Positions 17,261 to 26,135 of a DNA stretch of 64,000 nt are shown here, piece after piece. Origin of the DNA: Prevotella sp. (GTDB taxonomy: Bacteria; Bacteroidota; Bacteroidia; Bacteroidales; Bacteroidaceae); assembly GCA_017557185.1 (NCBI GenBank), contig JAFZAP010000079.1:1-64000 (forward strand), given 5' to 3'. Made by a program: the position numbers and the translations under genes. How positions within the stretch are numbered: the first letter of the stretch is position 1; every line of letters begins with the position of its first letter. The notes beneath the pieces are model-generated. The model was not told the DNA's origin and searched no databases. It saw only the letters and a list, made by a program, of their open reading frames with translations.

Positions 17261-18502
17261 CTAAATGTTCATCAATGTGTTCATAAACTCCTGCAGGCGT
17301 AGCAATCCGTAGCCGCCGGCGACACACGAAACTTCGTCATAGCTGCTGACGCCGTCGGGCTCGATGCCCCGGTGATAGATGAGGAAGGGAACGGGCTCTC
17401 CGACGTGGATGCGCTCTTCGACGGGAGTGAGATGATCGGGCAGCACGGCGATGCAAACGGGTTCGTCCCACTGGCTGGTGGCCTCGTAGATGGGTTTGAC
17501 GATGCGTCGGTCGAGGTCCTCGATGGTCTGAATCTTCAACTGCAAGTCGCCGTCGTGGCCGGCCTCGTCGCTCGCTTCCACATGCACATAGACGAAATCA
17601 TCCGTGCGCAACGCCTCGATGGCGGCCGAGGCCTTGCCTTCATAGTTGGTGTCGGCCAAGCCCGTGGCACCCTCGACGACGATGGAACGCAGACCGGCAT
17701 AGTGGCCGATGCCACGAATGAGGTCGACCGCTGAGATGACGGCACCGCTTTTGACTTGCGGATAGAGTTGCATGAGTGTCTGCATCTCGGGGCGATAGCC
17801 ACCGCTCCACGGCCAGATGCAGTTGGCCTCGCGCTCGCCGCGTGCCGCCTTTGCCTTGTTGAACGGGTGCTCGCTGAGCAGGCCGTGCGATTTCACGATG
17901 AGCATCGTCAGCAGTTCGGCAGTCTCCTGAGCCTCGGGCGTCTCGGCCACAGGCAGCAACGGCTGCCACTGCTCGTTGGGATGGTCGTGGGGTGGGGCGA
18001 GGCAGACGTGTTTGTTGCCTCCGCGGATAACCAGCAGGTGGCGATACTGGATGCCCTTGATGAAGCGCACGCGGTTTGCGCCGAAGCGCTCAGCAATCTC
18101 AGCATCGTTGGCGAGGCGCTCGTTCAGAAAGTCGATGAGCGGAGCTGCATCCTCCGTCGAGAGATTGCCTCCGTTGTGCGTGATGATTCGGCCCTGCTGC
18201 ACGTTGATGATATTACAGCGCAACGCAAGGTCGTCAGGGCGCATCTCGTAGCCGATGGAGGCTGCCTCGAGCGGACCGCGGCCTTCGTAGACCTGGTTCA
18301 GGTCGTAGCCGAGAATGGCGGTGTTGGCCACCTCCGACCCCGGCGGAAAGCCTTCGGGAACGGTGACGAGACGGCCTGTGCGGCCTTTCCTGGCCAGCAT
18401 GTCCATATAGGGAGTGTCGGCGAATTGCAGCGGAGTCTTTCCTCCGAGCCGGTCAACGGCGTGATCGGCCATACCGTCGCCTAATATAATAATGTGTTTC
18501 AT
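17261..18502 (-). CDS. Phosphoglycerate-mutase-like protein, proposed homoserine kinase
   Basis: A 413-residue member of the alkaline phosphatase superfamily, starting at the ATG at 18502 (MKHIIILGDGMADHAVDRLG). The 14 extra codons of the longer frame overlap thrA and look like read-through. It resembles archaeal-type cofactor-independent phosphoglycerate mutase (apgM): GSEVANTAILGYDL, YEGRGPLEAASIGY, HVEASDEAGHDGD and AVLPDHLTPV supply the metal-binding Asp/His residues. No GHMP-type homoserine kinase (thrB) lies in the operon. This subgroup is annotated as a proposed homoserine kinase (TIGR02535), and the position between thrA and thrC supports that role over glycolysis. The thrA stop lies 10 bp upstream. 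Confidence 0.85.
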   Translation of the reverse strand: MKHIIILGDGMADHAVDRLGGKTPLQFADTPYMDMLARKGRTGRLVTVPEGFPPGSEVANTAILGYDLNQVYEGRGPLEAASIGYEMRPDDLALRCNIINVQQGRIITHNGGNLSTEDAAPLIDFLNERLANDAEIAERFGANRVRFIKGIQYRHLLVIRGGNKHVCLAPPHDHPNEQWQPLLPVAETPEAQETAELLTMLIVKSHGLLSEHPFNKAKAARGEREANCIWPWSGGYRPEMQTLMQLYPQVKSGAVISAVDLIRGIGHYAGLRSIVVEGATGLADTNYEGKASAAIEALRTDDFVYVHVEASDEAGHDGDLQLKIQTIEDLDRRIVKPIYEATSQWDEPVCIAVLPDHLTPVEERIHVGEPVPFLIYHRGIEPDGVSSYDEVSCVAGGYGLLRLQEFMNTLMNI

Positions 18503-18512
18503 TCGGATTACC

Positions 18513-20948
18513 TTAAATGTTCGCAATCGACATGATGTTTGCAAACACGCCTGCCGCCGTGACGCTGGCGCCGGCGCCGTAGCCCTGGATGAGCATCGGG
18601 AACTCCTTGTAGCGCTCGGTGGTAAGCATCACGATGTTGTTGGAACCCTGCAGGTTGTAGAAGGGATGGCCCTGCGAAACGGCCTGCAAGCCCACGCGCG
18701 TGCGTCCGCCCTCCATAGTTGCCACGAAGCGCAGACGCTTGCCCTCGCTCTCGAGCTGTCGGCGACGTGCCTCGAAGTCGGCGTCGAGCTCGGGCAGTCG
18801 CTTCCAGAAGTTCTCGACGCTGCCCTGGAAGTACTCGTCGGGCACGAAGAGATGCTTCTCCACGTCGGCCTGTTCCACCTGATAGCCTGCCTCGCGCGTG
18901 AGGATGACCAGCTTGCGGATGACGTCGGTGCCGCTGAGGTCGATGCGCGGATCGGGCTCGCTGTAGCCCTCGGCCTTTGCCCTGCGCACTGTCTCGGAGA
19001 AGGGAACATCGGCGGCGAGCTCGTTGAAAATGAAGTTGAGCGTTCCCGAGAGGATGGCCTCAATCTTCAGAATCTTATCACCCGAGTTGCAGAGGTCGTT
19101 GATGGTTCCGATGATGGGCAGTCCGGCTCCGACATTCGTCTCGAAGCGGAACTTCACGCCGCGCTTCATCGCCGTGCGCTTCAGCAAGAGGTAGTTGGCA
19201 TAGTCGGACGAAGCCGCAAGCTTGTTGGCTGTCACGACGTTGATGTTATGACGGAGGAAGTCGTGGTAGAGGTCGGAAATCTCCTTGCTCGCCGTGCAAT
19301 CGACGAACACCGAGTTGAAGATGTTCATACTGAGCACGCTATCACGCAGCTTCTGCGAGTTGCTGGGCTCGGATGCCTGCAGCTGTTCGCGGTAGTTGTC
19401 GAGGTCGATTCCGTCGCGGCTGAAGATAGCACACTTCGAACTGGCAATGCCGACGACGTTCAGCTTCAGGCGCGAGTGCTCCTTCAGTTCCTCGTACTGC
19501 GAGCGAATCTGCTCGATGAGCTTGCTGCCCACGGTGCCTACGCCGCAGATGAAGAGGTTGAGCACCTTGTATTCGGAGAGGAAGAACGAGTCGTGGAGCA
19601 CGTTGAGCGACTTGCGCAGCAGCTCTTCCTTCACGACGAACGAGATATTAGTCTCGGAGGCACCCTGTGCACAGGCGATGACCGAGATGCCGCTTCGGCC
19701 CAGCGTGCCGAACAACTTTCCGGCAATGCCAGGCGTGTGCTTCATGTTCTCGCCGACGATGGCGATGGTGGCAAGGCCGCTTTCGACAATCATCGGGACC
19801 ATAGCACCCATTTCGATCTCCTTGGCAAATTCCTCGTTGAGCACGCGGGCAGCCTCAGGGGCGTCGACATCGCGAACGCCGATACTCGTGGAGTTCTCCG
19901 ACGAAGCCTGGCTGACCATGAACACCGAGATACCGTTCGTGGCAAGTGTGGTGAAGATGCGGCGGTTCACGCCGATGACACCCACCATCGAAAGACCTGT
20001 CACCGTGATAAGTGCCGTGCCCTTGATGCTCGAGATGCCCTTGATGGGCTTCTGGTCGTTGACGATTTCCTGCTTGATGAGCGTTCCCGGATGCTTCGGG
20101 TTGAAGGTGTTCTTCACGCGAATCGGGATGTTCTTCACGCAAACGGGATAGATGGTAGGCGGGTAGATGACCTTTGCACCGAAGTTGCAAAGCTCCATTG
20201 CCTCCACGTATGATAGTTCGTTGATGGTATAGGCAGTCTTGATGACACGCGGGTCGGCAGTCATGAAACCATCGACATCGGTCCATATCTCCAGTACGTC
20301 GGCATCAAGAGCCGCAGCGATGATGGCTGCGGTGTAGTCGCTACCGCCACGCCCGAGGTTGGTGGTCTCGCCGCTGTCGCGGTCGCGGCTGATGAATCCC
20401 GGCACGATGGAAATGCGATGCTGGTGGGCAAACGCCTCGCGTACCAGTTGGTAGGTGAGCTCGGTGTCGAGTTGGTTCTTGCCGATCTTCCGCTCCGTGC
20501 GGATGAAGTCGCGGGCATTCATGCGTACGGAACCCCGGATGAGCGAAGTGACGATGTGCGAGCTGATGCGCTCACCGTAGCTCACGATGGCATCCTGCGT
20601 CTTCTTGCTCAGGTCGTGAACGAGATAGACACCGAAGAAAATGGAACGCAGCTGTTCGAAAAGCGAATCGACCGTGAACACAAGCTGTTCAAGGCTCTTG
20701 GTATCGGTAACGACGGCATCGATGAGCCGATGATGGCGGTCAACAATATCCTGAAACTCGGTGCGCCACCTGTCGTTGCCCTTGAGGGCTGTCTTCGAGG
20801 TTGCAAGCAATTGGTCGGTGACGCCACTCAGCGCGCTTACTACAACTACTACCGGTCCGTGCTTAGCCTCTTTTTCAACAATACTTTTTACACTTAAAAT
20901 ACTCTCTACAGATCCAACTGAGGATCCGCCGAACTTCAAAACTTTCAT
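18513..20948 (-). CDS. thrA: Bifunctional aspartokinase / homoserine dehydrogenase
   Basis: An 811-residue fusion catalysing the first and third steps of threonine/methionine synthesis. The start is the ATG at 20948 (MKVLKFGGSSVGSVESI), which is the family N-terminus; the 24 codons upstream in frame lie in the leader. The aspartokinase domain spans about 1-290 (KFGGSS, LGRGGSDYTAA). Two ACT regulatory domains follow (about 305-460, with ITVTGLSMVGVIGV and IAIVGENMKHTPGIAGKLF). The homoserine dehydrogenase domain runs from about 465 (FICGVGTVGSKLIEQI) to the end, with SGTLNFIFNEL and the catalytic-region GYSEPDPRIDLSGTDV. Threonine feedback through the ACT domains is expected from the family. 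It is the first gene of the thr operon. Confidence 0.97.
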   Translation of the reverse strand: MKVLKFGGSSVGSVESILSVKSIVEKEAKHGPVVVVVSALSGVTDQLLATSKTALKGNDRWRTEFQDIVDRHHRLIDAVVTDTKSLEQLVFTVDSLFEQLRSIFFGVYLVHDLSKKTQDAIVSYGERISSHIVTSLIRGSVRMNARDFIRTERKIGKNQLDTELTYQLVREAFAHQHRISIVPGFISRDRDSGETTNLGRGGSDYTAAIIAAALDADVLEIWTDVDGFMTADPRVIKTAYTINELSYVEAMELCNFGAKVIYPPTIYPVCVKNIPIRVKNTFNPKHPGTLIKQEIVNDQKPIKGISSIKGTALITVTGLSMVGVIGVNRRIFTTLATNGISVFMVSQASSENSTSIGVRDVDAPEAARVLNEEFAKEIEMGAMVPMIVESGLATIAIVGENMKHTPGIAGKLFGTLGRSGISVIACAQGASETNISFVVKEELLRKSLNVLHDSFFLSEYKVLNLFICGVGTVGSKLIEQIRSQYEELKEHSRLKLNVVGIASSKCAIFSRDGIDLDNYREQLQASEPSNSQKLRDSVLSMNIFNSVFVDCTASKEISDLYHDFLRHNINVVTANKLAASSDYANYLLLKRTAMKRGVKFRFETNVGAGLPIIGTINDLCNSGDKILKIEAILSGTLNFIFNELAADVPFSETVRRAKAEGYSEPDPRIDLSGTDVIRKLVILTREAGYQVEQADVEKHLFVPDEYFQGSVENFWKRLPELDADFEARRRQLESEGKRLRFVATMEGGRTRVGLQAVSQGHPFYNLQGSNNIVMLTTERYKEFPMLIQGYGAGASVTAAGVFANIMSIANI

Positions 20949-21017
20949 GTTGGTGTTAGTACATTTGTTAATATTATTGCTACCCTCATACAAAGAGGGA
21001 ATCGCATAACTTGGGTG

Positions 21018-21025
21018 CAAAGGTA
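21018..21025 (-). promoter_or_regulatory. -7 element (TACCTTTG) for the thr operon
   Basis: A perfect Bacteroidota -7 element on minus, followed by a leader of about 60 nt before the thrA ATG. The leader has a small CCCTC/GAGGG hairpin near 20992-21000. No clear threonine-rich leader peptide or terminator/antiterminator pair was seen. Confidence 0.7.
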
Positions 21026-21150
21026 CTATTTAGAAAGCAAAATGCAAAATAAAAAGGGGAAAAAATGCACTATTTCATAACCGTGTGGAACGATTATGAG
21101 GAAAAAGCGGCGGGAAATAGAAGAATTGTGAATAATAATGCGGGTTTTGC

Positions 21151-21693
21151 CTAATCGAACTCCAGGCCTTCGGTGCGGTCCTTCTCGTAGTAGTCGCTGA
21201 GCATGCCCAGCAGTGTGGTAATCTCCTTGATGGCATGGGCGGTGTTGGGCGTGATCTCCTTGTTCTGCAGGCGAAGCATCATCGTTCCGTAAAGGGCGTC
21301 AAGGCAGGTCTCAATCTCGTTCTTCTCCTTGTCGCCGCGGTTGCGCAGTTCGACGATGAAGGGCAGCACCTTGTAGTATTGCGACGTGTAGAAAGGAAAC
21401 TTCGTGCTGTCGAGCAACTGGGCATGAAGCTCCGACATCTGCTGAAGCACCACCTGATTGATTTGCAGATGGCCCGCCTGCCGCTTGCCTTCCTGATTCA
21501 TCATCGTGACAAGGTTGCCGTACCAGTCGGTCATCTCTTCAAGCTGCTCGTCGCTATAGTCGAAGCGGGCGATGTACTCGCGACGCAGGCGGCTCAGCGA
21601 ACAGTCGTAAGCGCGGATGATGTCTTCCACCTGCCACATGTAGAGCAGGTATTCAGCAATACTTTTCTTGCGGAGTTCTTGTGCGATAAACAC
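21151..21693 (-). CDS. DUF4924 family protein
   Basis: A 180-residue, helix-rich soluble protein starting MFIAQELRKKSIAEYLLYMW. The conserved opening, the IIRAYDCSL segment and the C-terminal LLGMLSDYYEKDR match the Bacteroidota-specific family DUF4924. No signal peptide, membrane segment or catalytic motif is visible and the function is unknown. It follows the LysE-type gene by 34 bp on the same strand, so the two are probably co-transcribed. I infer no more than that. Confidence 0.85.
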   Translation of the reverse strand: MFIAQELRKKSIAEYLLYMWQVEDIIRAYDCSLSRLRREYIARFDYSDEQLEEMTDWYGNLVTMMNQEGKRQAGHLQINQVVLQQMSELHAQLLDSTKFPFYTSQYYKVLPFIVELRNRGDKEKNEIETCLDALYGTMMLRLQNKEITPNTAHAIKEITTLLGMLSDYYEKDRTEGLEFD

Positions 21694-21727
21694 TTCTTTC
21701 TACGATTTGAGGATGAAACAATAGCGG

Positions 21728-22390
21728 TCAGATTCTGACGAGATTGGTGGTGGTGCCCAGCAACATAATCACACTGCCGATGATCACCGCCACGCCGATG
21801 ACCTGATTGATGATCTTGATGCCTTGCTCGTCGAACTTCGTGCGAATCTTATCGACAAGCCAGGTGAGTCCCCACCACCAAAGCAAAGCGCCTCCGACGA
21901 TGCTCATGAAGCCGACGATCATCTCAAAAGGATGGTCGGGCAGCACAAAGGCGAACTGAGCGTAGAGGGCCATGAAGAGGAACACGATGAGGGGATTCGA
22001 CAAGGTGACGAGGAAGGCCGTTACGGCATTGTAGGTCAGGGTGCCCTTCGTCTGACTGGACTGGTGCATATTGCGAGTCGGGTCGGTTCGATAAGTGTAC
22101 CAGCCAAACGCCATCAGCATCAGTGAACCAACGATTTGCAGATAGAAGCGCGTCTGTGCGTTGTTGACGAAATCCATGACGAAGGCCATACCGAAACCCG
22201 TGATGGCAGCATAGATGATGTCGCTGGCAGCAGCGCCCACGCCCGTCACGAAACCATACCAGCGGCCCTTTTTCAGCGTGCGCTGAACGCATAGCACGCC
22301 GACAGGCCCCATCGGTGCAGAAGCAATCACACCGATGAGCATTCCCTTGAATATGAAATCCAATATGTTTATAGGCAAATGGAATGGCAT
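21728..22390 (-). CDS. LysE/RhtB-type amino-acid exporter
   Basis: A 220-residue inner-membrane protein with about six hydrophobic segments (14-34, 44-66, 73-91, 122-145, 155-178, 192-215). The first helix has the LysE mark GMLIGVIASAPMGPVGVLCVQ. Family members export lysine, homoserine, threonine or other small molecules; the substrate cannot be read from sequence. Its place next to the thr operon is suggestive only. The -7 element TACCTTTG ends just 8 bp before the ATG, so the mRNA may have almost no leader. The next in-frame ATG (M17) would delete half of helix 1. Confidence 0.85.
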   Translation of the reverse strand: MPFHLPINILDFIFKGMLIGVIASAPMGPVGVLCVQRTLKKGRWYGFVTGVGAAASDIIYAAITGFGMAFVMDFVNNAQTRFYLQIVGSLMLMAFGWYTYRTDPTRNMHQSSQTKGTLTYNAVTAFLVTLSNPLIVFLFMALYAQFAFVLPDHPFEMIVGFMSIVGGALLWWWGLTWLVDKIRTKFDEQGIKIINQVIGVAVIIGSVIMLLGTTTNLVRI

Positions 22391-22398
22391 ATCGGCTG

Positions 22399-22446
22399 CA
22401 AAGGTACAAATAAAAGTTCAAAGTTCAAAGGTAAAGTTCAAAGATT
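22399..22446 (-). promoter_or_regulatory. Promoter of the LysE-type gene with an AAAGTTC heptamer array upstream
   Basis: TACCTTTG on minus (22399-22406) is the -7 element. Immediately upstream is an array of AAAGTTC units (22412-22446). Read on minus it is GAACTTT repeated, and one unit supplies TTTG exactly 19 bp before TACC, the expected -33 spacing. The same promoter-plus-array design occurs at ansA (63264-63306). Confidence 0.6.
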
Positions 22447-22533
22447 TGCATTTAAGAAGTTAAAGAAGTTAAAGGACGCGTGTTTTTCTGAAAACTTTTC
22501 ACTCATCACTTTCCGGTTTCCACTTTTTTTTAT

Positions 22534-22541
22534 TACCTTTG
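22534..22541 (+). promoter_or_regulatory. -7 element (TACCTTTG) for the ROK kinase gene
   Basis: A perfect -7 element 42 bp upstream of the ROK start codon, in the divergent spacer shared with the LysE-type gene. Confidence 0.7.
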
Positions 22542-22583
22542 CACCATATACTATTAACAAATAAACCCAAACACTATTAAGAA

Positions 22584-23561
22584 ATGGATACACAACAGAC
22601 ATTGAAACCGTATGTCATCGGTTTGGACTTAGGCGGAACCAACTCCGTTTTCGGTATTGTTGACAGTCGTGGTGAGATCAAGGCTACCACAGCTATTAAG
22701 ACTCAGGGCTACGACAAGGTAGAAGACTATGTAGATGCTTGCATTACTGCTCTGGAGCCTATCATCGACCAGGTGGGAGGCATCGGCATGATCAAGGCAA
22801 TGGGTATCGGCGCTCCGAATGGCAACTACTACAACGGAACCATCGAGTTTGCTCCCAATCTGTCGTGGGGACATGATGGAATTGTGCCGCTGGCAGCTAT
22901 GTTCAAGGAGCGTCTGGGCATTCCCGTTGCGCTCACCAATGATGCTAATGCTGCCGCCATCGGCGAGATGATCTATGGCGTGGCCCGCGGCATGAAGAAC
23001 TTCATCGTGATTACCTTGGGTACGGGTGTCGGCTCGGGTATCGTCATCAACGGACAGCTCGTCTATGGTTGCGACGGATTCGCCGGTGAGCTCGGACACG
23101 TCATCGTTCGCCGTGAGAACGGACGTCCCTGCGGATGTGGCCGCAAAGGCTGTCTCGAGACCTATTGCTCGGCAACGGGTGTGGCTCGTACGGCACGCGA
23201 ACTGTTGACCACGACGACAGAGCCTTCGATACTCCGCGAACTCGATCCCGAGAAGATTACGAGTCTCGACGTGGCTATTGCTGCCGGAAAGGGCGACAAG
23301 CTCGCCAACGAGATCTATGAGTTCACGGGTCGCCTGCTGGGTGAGGCCTGTGCCGACTTCGCCGCCTTCTCTTCGCCCGAGGCGTTCATCTTCTTCGGAG
23401 GTATGACTAAGGCTGGCGATCTGATCATGAAACCCATCGAGAAGGCTTACGAAGAAAACGTCCTGAAGATCTTCAAGGGCAAGGCAAAGTTCCTCGTCAG
23501 CGGCCTTGAGGGCTCAAGCGCAGCCGTGCTTGGCGCCAGCGCCGTAGGCTGGGAGATTTGA
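22584..23561 (+). CDS. ROK family sugar kinase (glucokinase-like)
   Basis: A 325-residue cytoplasmic kinase. The phosphate loop is DLGGTN (15-20). The sugar-binding/catalytic region is LTNDANAAAIGE. The second ATP loop is TLGTGVGSGIVING, and the ROK zinc motif CGCGRKGCLE carries the cysteines. The family phosphorylates glucose, N-acetylglucosamine or related hexoses. In Bacteroidota such proteins are usually the glucokinase, but specificity cannot be settled by eye. It has its own promoter. The following sulfatase-type gene starts at or just after its stop, so they probably share a transcript. Confidence 0.9.
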   Translation: MDTQQTLKPYVIGLDLGGTNSVFGIVDSRGEIKATTAIKTQGYDKVEDYVDACITALEPIIDQVGGIGMIKAMGIGAPNGNYYNGTIEFAPNLSWGHDGIVPLAAMFKERLGIPVALTNDANAAAIGEMIYGVARGMKNFIVITLGTGVGSGIVINGQLVYGCDGFAGELGHVIVRRENGRPCGCGRKGCLETYCSATGVARTARELLTTTTEPSILRELDPEKITSLDVAIAAGKGDKLANEIYEFTGRLLGEACADFAAFSSPEAFIFFGGMTKAGDLIMKPIEKAYEENVLKIFKGKAKFLVSGLEGSSAAVLGASAVGWEI

Positions 23562-23569
23562 TTCCGAGA

Positions 23570-25426
23570 ATGAAGTCGGACGGCAGGACGTTCTTGCGAG
23601 GTTCAAACCTTTGGCAAACGATTCGCCTATGGGCTTTCTGGATGATTGTATTCGTCATCCAGAAGCCCTTGTTTATGGTTTGCTACAAAGGACTCTTTGG
23701 CGATTCATCGGTCGTCGACTGGGGCCGTGTGTGCCTGCATGGTCTTCCGCTCGATGTGTCGATGGCGGGCTATCTCTCTGTTCTGCCTTTGATCCTTTCG
23801 TTGATAGCCGTCTGGGCTCCTAGCAAGTTGCTCCGGCAGATTTGTCGCGTGTGGCTCGCCATCGCTTCGGTGCTGGTGGCGTTCACGTTCTTGCTGAACC
23901 TGATGCTCTACGAGTATTGGGGATTCCCGCTTGATGCCACACCGCTATTCTATTTCTTCTCATCGCCGAAGGACGCGATGGCGAGTGCCGGCTGGGGCGA
24001 AATTGCATTGATGGCGTTTCTGCTCATCGCGTTGTCGCTCATCATCTATTTCGGTGCCTGCTGGTGTTTCAGGCTCAACCGCTTCTGCAAGGGAAGGAAG
24101 ATGCTGCTCAGCCATCAGTTGCTTGCCACCTTATTATATATAATATTAGGCGGACTGATGTTCCTGGGCATCAGGGGGGGCGTCACCGTTTCGTCGATGA
24201 ACACGGGGAAAGTGTATTTCAGCGAGAAGCAGGAACTGAACCACGCTGCCGTGAATCCGCTGTTCAGCCTGATGGAATCATTGCTTCATCAGAACAACTT
24301 CGGTTCGCAATACCGCTATCTCGACGACAAAGAGGCAACAGCACTTTTCAACGAGATGACGCGACGGGGCGAAGGCGAATCAGAACGCCTGCTGAACGTC
24401 GAGCGTCCTGACATCTATCTGCTCATTCTCGAAAGCTTCTCGTCGAAGCTCATGGTGACCTTGGGTGGAAACGGCGTGGCTCGCTCGCTCGACAGCCTTG
24501 CAAACGAAGGCGTGCTCTTCAGCCATTTCTATGCCAACAGCTTCCGAACCGACCGCGGACTGGTGTCGATTCTGAGCGGCTATCCGGCACAACCGACGAC
24601 GAGTCTGATGAAGTATCCGCGCAAGACGGCCTCGTTGCCTTCGGTGGCGCGAAGCCTGAAGTCGGCTGGCTACGACATAGGCTATTATTATGGCGGCGAC
24701 GCCGATTTCACGAACATGCGCTCCTACCTCGTGGCTCAGGGCATCGACAACATCGTGAGCGACACCAGCTTCCCCGTGACTGACAGGCTCAGCAAATGGG
24801 GAGTGCCTGACCATCTGGTGTTTCAACAGCTCGTTGCCGACAATGCGAAACGCTCGGGAGGACCTTTCTTGCGCATCGTGCAGACCTCCAGTTCGCACGA
24901 ACCGTTTGATGTGCCTTACCATCGGTTGGATGACGAGCGGCTGAATGCCTTCGCCTATGCCGACAGTTGCGTGGGCGACTTCGTCAAAACATTGCGCACA
25001 AGCCCCCGTTGGAAAAACACGCTGGTGGTCATCGTGCCCGATCATCTGGGCTGCTATCCGCCTCAGATCAGCAATTACGACTTCGGCCGCTATGAGATTC
25101 CGCTGATTTTTGTCGGCGGGGCGGTGAAGGAACACCGCGTCGTTGAGGCCATCGGCTCTCAACAAGACCTGGCGGCCACGCTCCTTTCGCAACTGGGCAT
25201 CAAGCACGACGAATTCCTCTTCAGTAAGGATTTGCTTAATAACGCAGAGCCCCACTTCGCCTTCTTCACCGTTCCCGATGCCTTTGGCTTAGTGAGCGAA
25301 GAGGGTAGGGTGATCTTCGACAACAAATCGAAGAAGGCGGTGGCCGGCGATTTCGATAACGCATCGTTGCTGAAGCGCGGCAAGGCCTATCTGCAGAAGC
25401 TTTATGACGACATAGATAAACGTTGA
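23570..25426 (+). CDS. LTA synthase-like membrane sulfatase (phosphoglycerol/phosphoethanolamine transferase family)
   Basis: About 618 residues from the ATG at 23570; a TTG at 23558 overlapping the ROK stop is the alternative start. Five hydrophobic helices fill residues 1-220 and a sulfatase-fold periplasmic domain follows from about 280. The catalytic threonine region is NSFRTDRGLVSILSG, and metal ligands are suggested by LILESFSSK, QTSSSHEPF and IVPDHLG. The family transfers phosphoglycerol or phosphoethanolamine from phospholipids. Gram-negative Bacteroidota have no lipoteichoic acid, so the acceptor is more likely a glycan or glycolipid. The PAP2 phosphatase gene starts 4 bp downstream and could recycle the lipid product. 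Confidence 0.85.
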   Translation: MKSDGRTFLRGSNLWQTIRLWAFWMIVFVIQKPLFMVCYKGLFGDSSVVDWGRVCLHGLPLDVSMAGYLSVLPLILSLIAVWAPSKLLRQICRVWLAIASVLVAFTFLLNLMLYEYWGFPLDATPLFYFFSSPKDAMASAGWGEIALMAFLLIALSLIIYFGACWCFRLNRFCKGRKMLLSHQLLATLLYIILGGLMFLGIRGGVTVSSMNTGKVYFSEKQELNHAAVNPLFSLMESLLHQNNFGSQYRYLDDKEATALFNEMTRRGEGESERLLNVERPDIYLLILESFSSKLMVTLGGNGVARSLDSLANEGVLFSHFYANSFRTDRGLVSILSGYPAQPTTSLMKYPRKTASLPSVARSLKSAGYDIGYYYGGDADFTNMRSYLVAQGIDNIVSDTSFPVTDRLSKWGVPDHLVFQQLVADNAKRSGGPFLRIVQTSSSHEPFDVPYHRLDDERLNAFAYADSCVGDFVKTLRTSPRWKNTLVVIVPDHLGCYPPQISNYDFGRYEIPLIFVGGAVKEHRVVEAIGSQQDLAATLLSQLGIKHDEFLFSKDLLNNAEPHFAFFTVPDAFGLVSEEGRVIFDNKSKKAVAGDFDNASLLKRGKAYLQKLYDDIDKR

Positions 25427-25430
25427 AGCG

Positions 25431-26120
25431 ATGGAAGAAATGTATCTTGGCATCACCCAGTGGTTCGTGGATGGCGACACCTCGTTGCTGCTTGCCGTCA
25501 ACGGAATGCATTCGTCCTATTTCGATACGTTCATGTGGCTCTGTAGCCGGAAGTTCGAGTGGATTCCCTTCTATGCGTCAATCCTCTATGTGCTGTTGCG
25601 AAACTTCAGTTGGCGCGTGGTGCTCTACTCGCTCATTGCGATGACGGTGGTACTGCTGTTGACTGATGCGGTGTCGTCGCACTTCTTGCGGCCGGTGGTG
25701 GCAAGGCTTCGTCCCAGCAACCCTGAGAATCCGCTGAGCGCCGCCATTCACATTGTCGACAATCATCGTGGCGGGCCATACGGCTTCCCGTCGTCGCATG
25801 CCAGCAATAGTTGGGGCCTTGTGTTCTTCATCGGTCTGCTCTTGCGAAGGCGTGTGCTCACGTGGTTCCTTGCCTGCTGGGCATTGCTGATATGCTACTC
25901 GCGCCTTTATCTGGGCGTTCATTATCCCGGCGACCTGCTGGCAGGAATGCTGCTGGGGGCATCGGTGGCCAGTCTTGTCTATTGGGTGTTCTGGCGCATT
26001 TGCGGACAAGAAGTGCGGGAATTGCCAGCCGAACTGAAGCATCCCTATATGCCTATCGCCGTCGGCTTGCTCACGCTGGCCGTCTTCCTCATCATGCCAC
26101 TATTCCTTCACATCAGCTGA
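25431..26120 (+). CDS. PAP2-family membrane phosphatase
   Basis: A 229-residue membrane protein with about six hydrophobic segments. The three PAP2 motifs are visible: VARLRPSNPEN (motif 1, shortened from KxxxxxxRP), GFPSSHASNSW (motif 2, His is the general acid) and SRLYLGVHYPGDLLAG (motif 3, His nucleophile). The family removes phosphate from phosphatidic acid, undecaprenyl pyrophosphate or phosphatidylglycerophosphate. It starts 4 bp after the LTA-synthase-like gene and 15 bp before trmO, so it belongs to the same transcription unit. Confidence 0.88.
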   Translation: MEEMYLGITQWFVDGDTSLLLAVNGMHSSYFDTFMWLCSRKFEWIPFYASILYVLLRNFSWRVVLYSLIAMTVVLLLTDAVSSHFLRPVVARLRPSNPENPLSAAIHIVDNHRGGPYGFPSSHASNSWGLVFFIGLLLRRRVLTWFLACWALLICYSRLYLGVHYPGDLLAGMLLGASVASLVYWVFWRICGQEVRELPAELKHPYMPIAVGLLTLAVFLIMPLFLHIS

Positions 26121-26135
26121 CTACACAAACGAAAG

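Noticed and set aside
18492..20213. 573-codon open frame antisense to thrA
   Set aside because: It mirrors thrA codons, has no recognisable family, signal or promoter, and thrA is certain.
20949..21010. Threonine leader peptide before thrA
   Set aside because: The open frame has only two threonine codons near its end and no paired terminator/antiterminator was seen.
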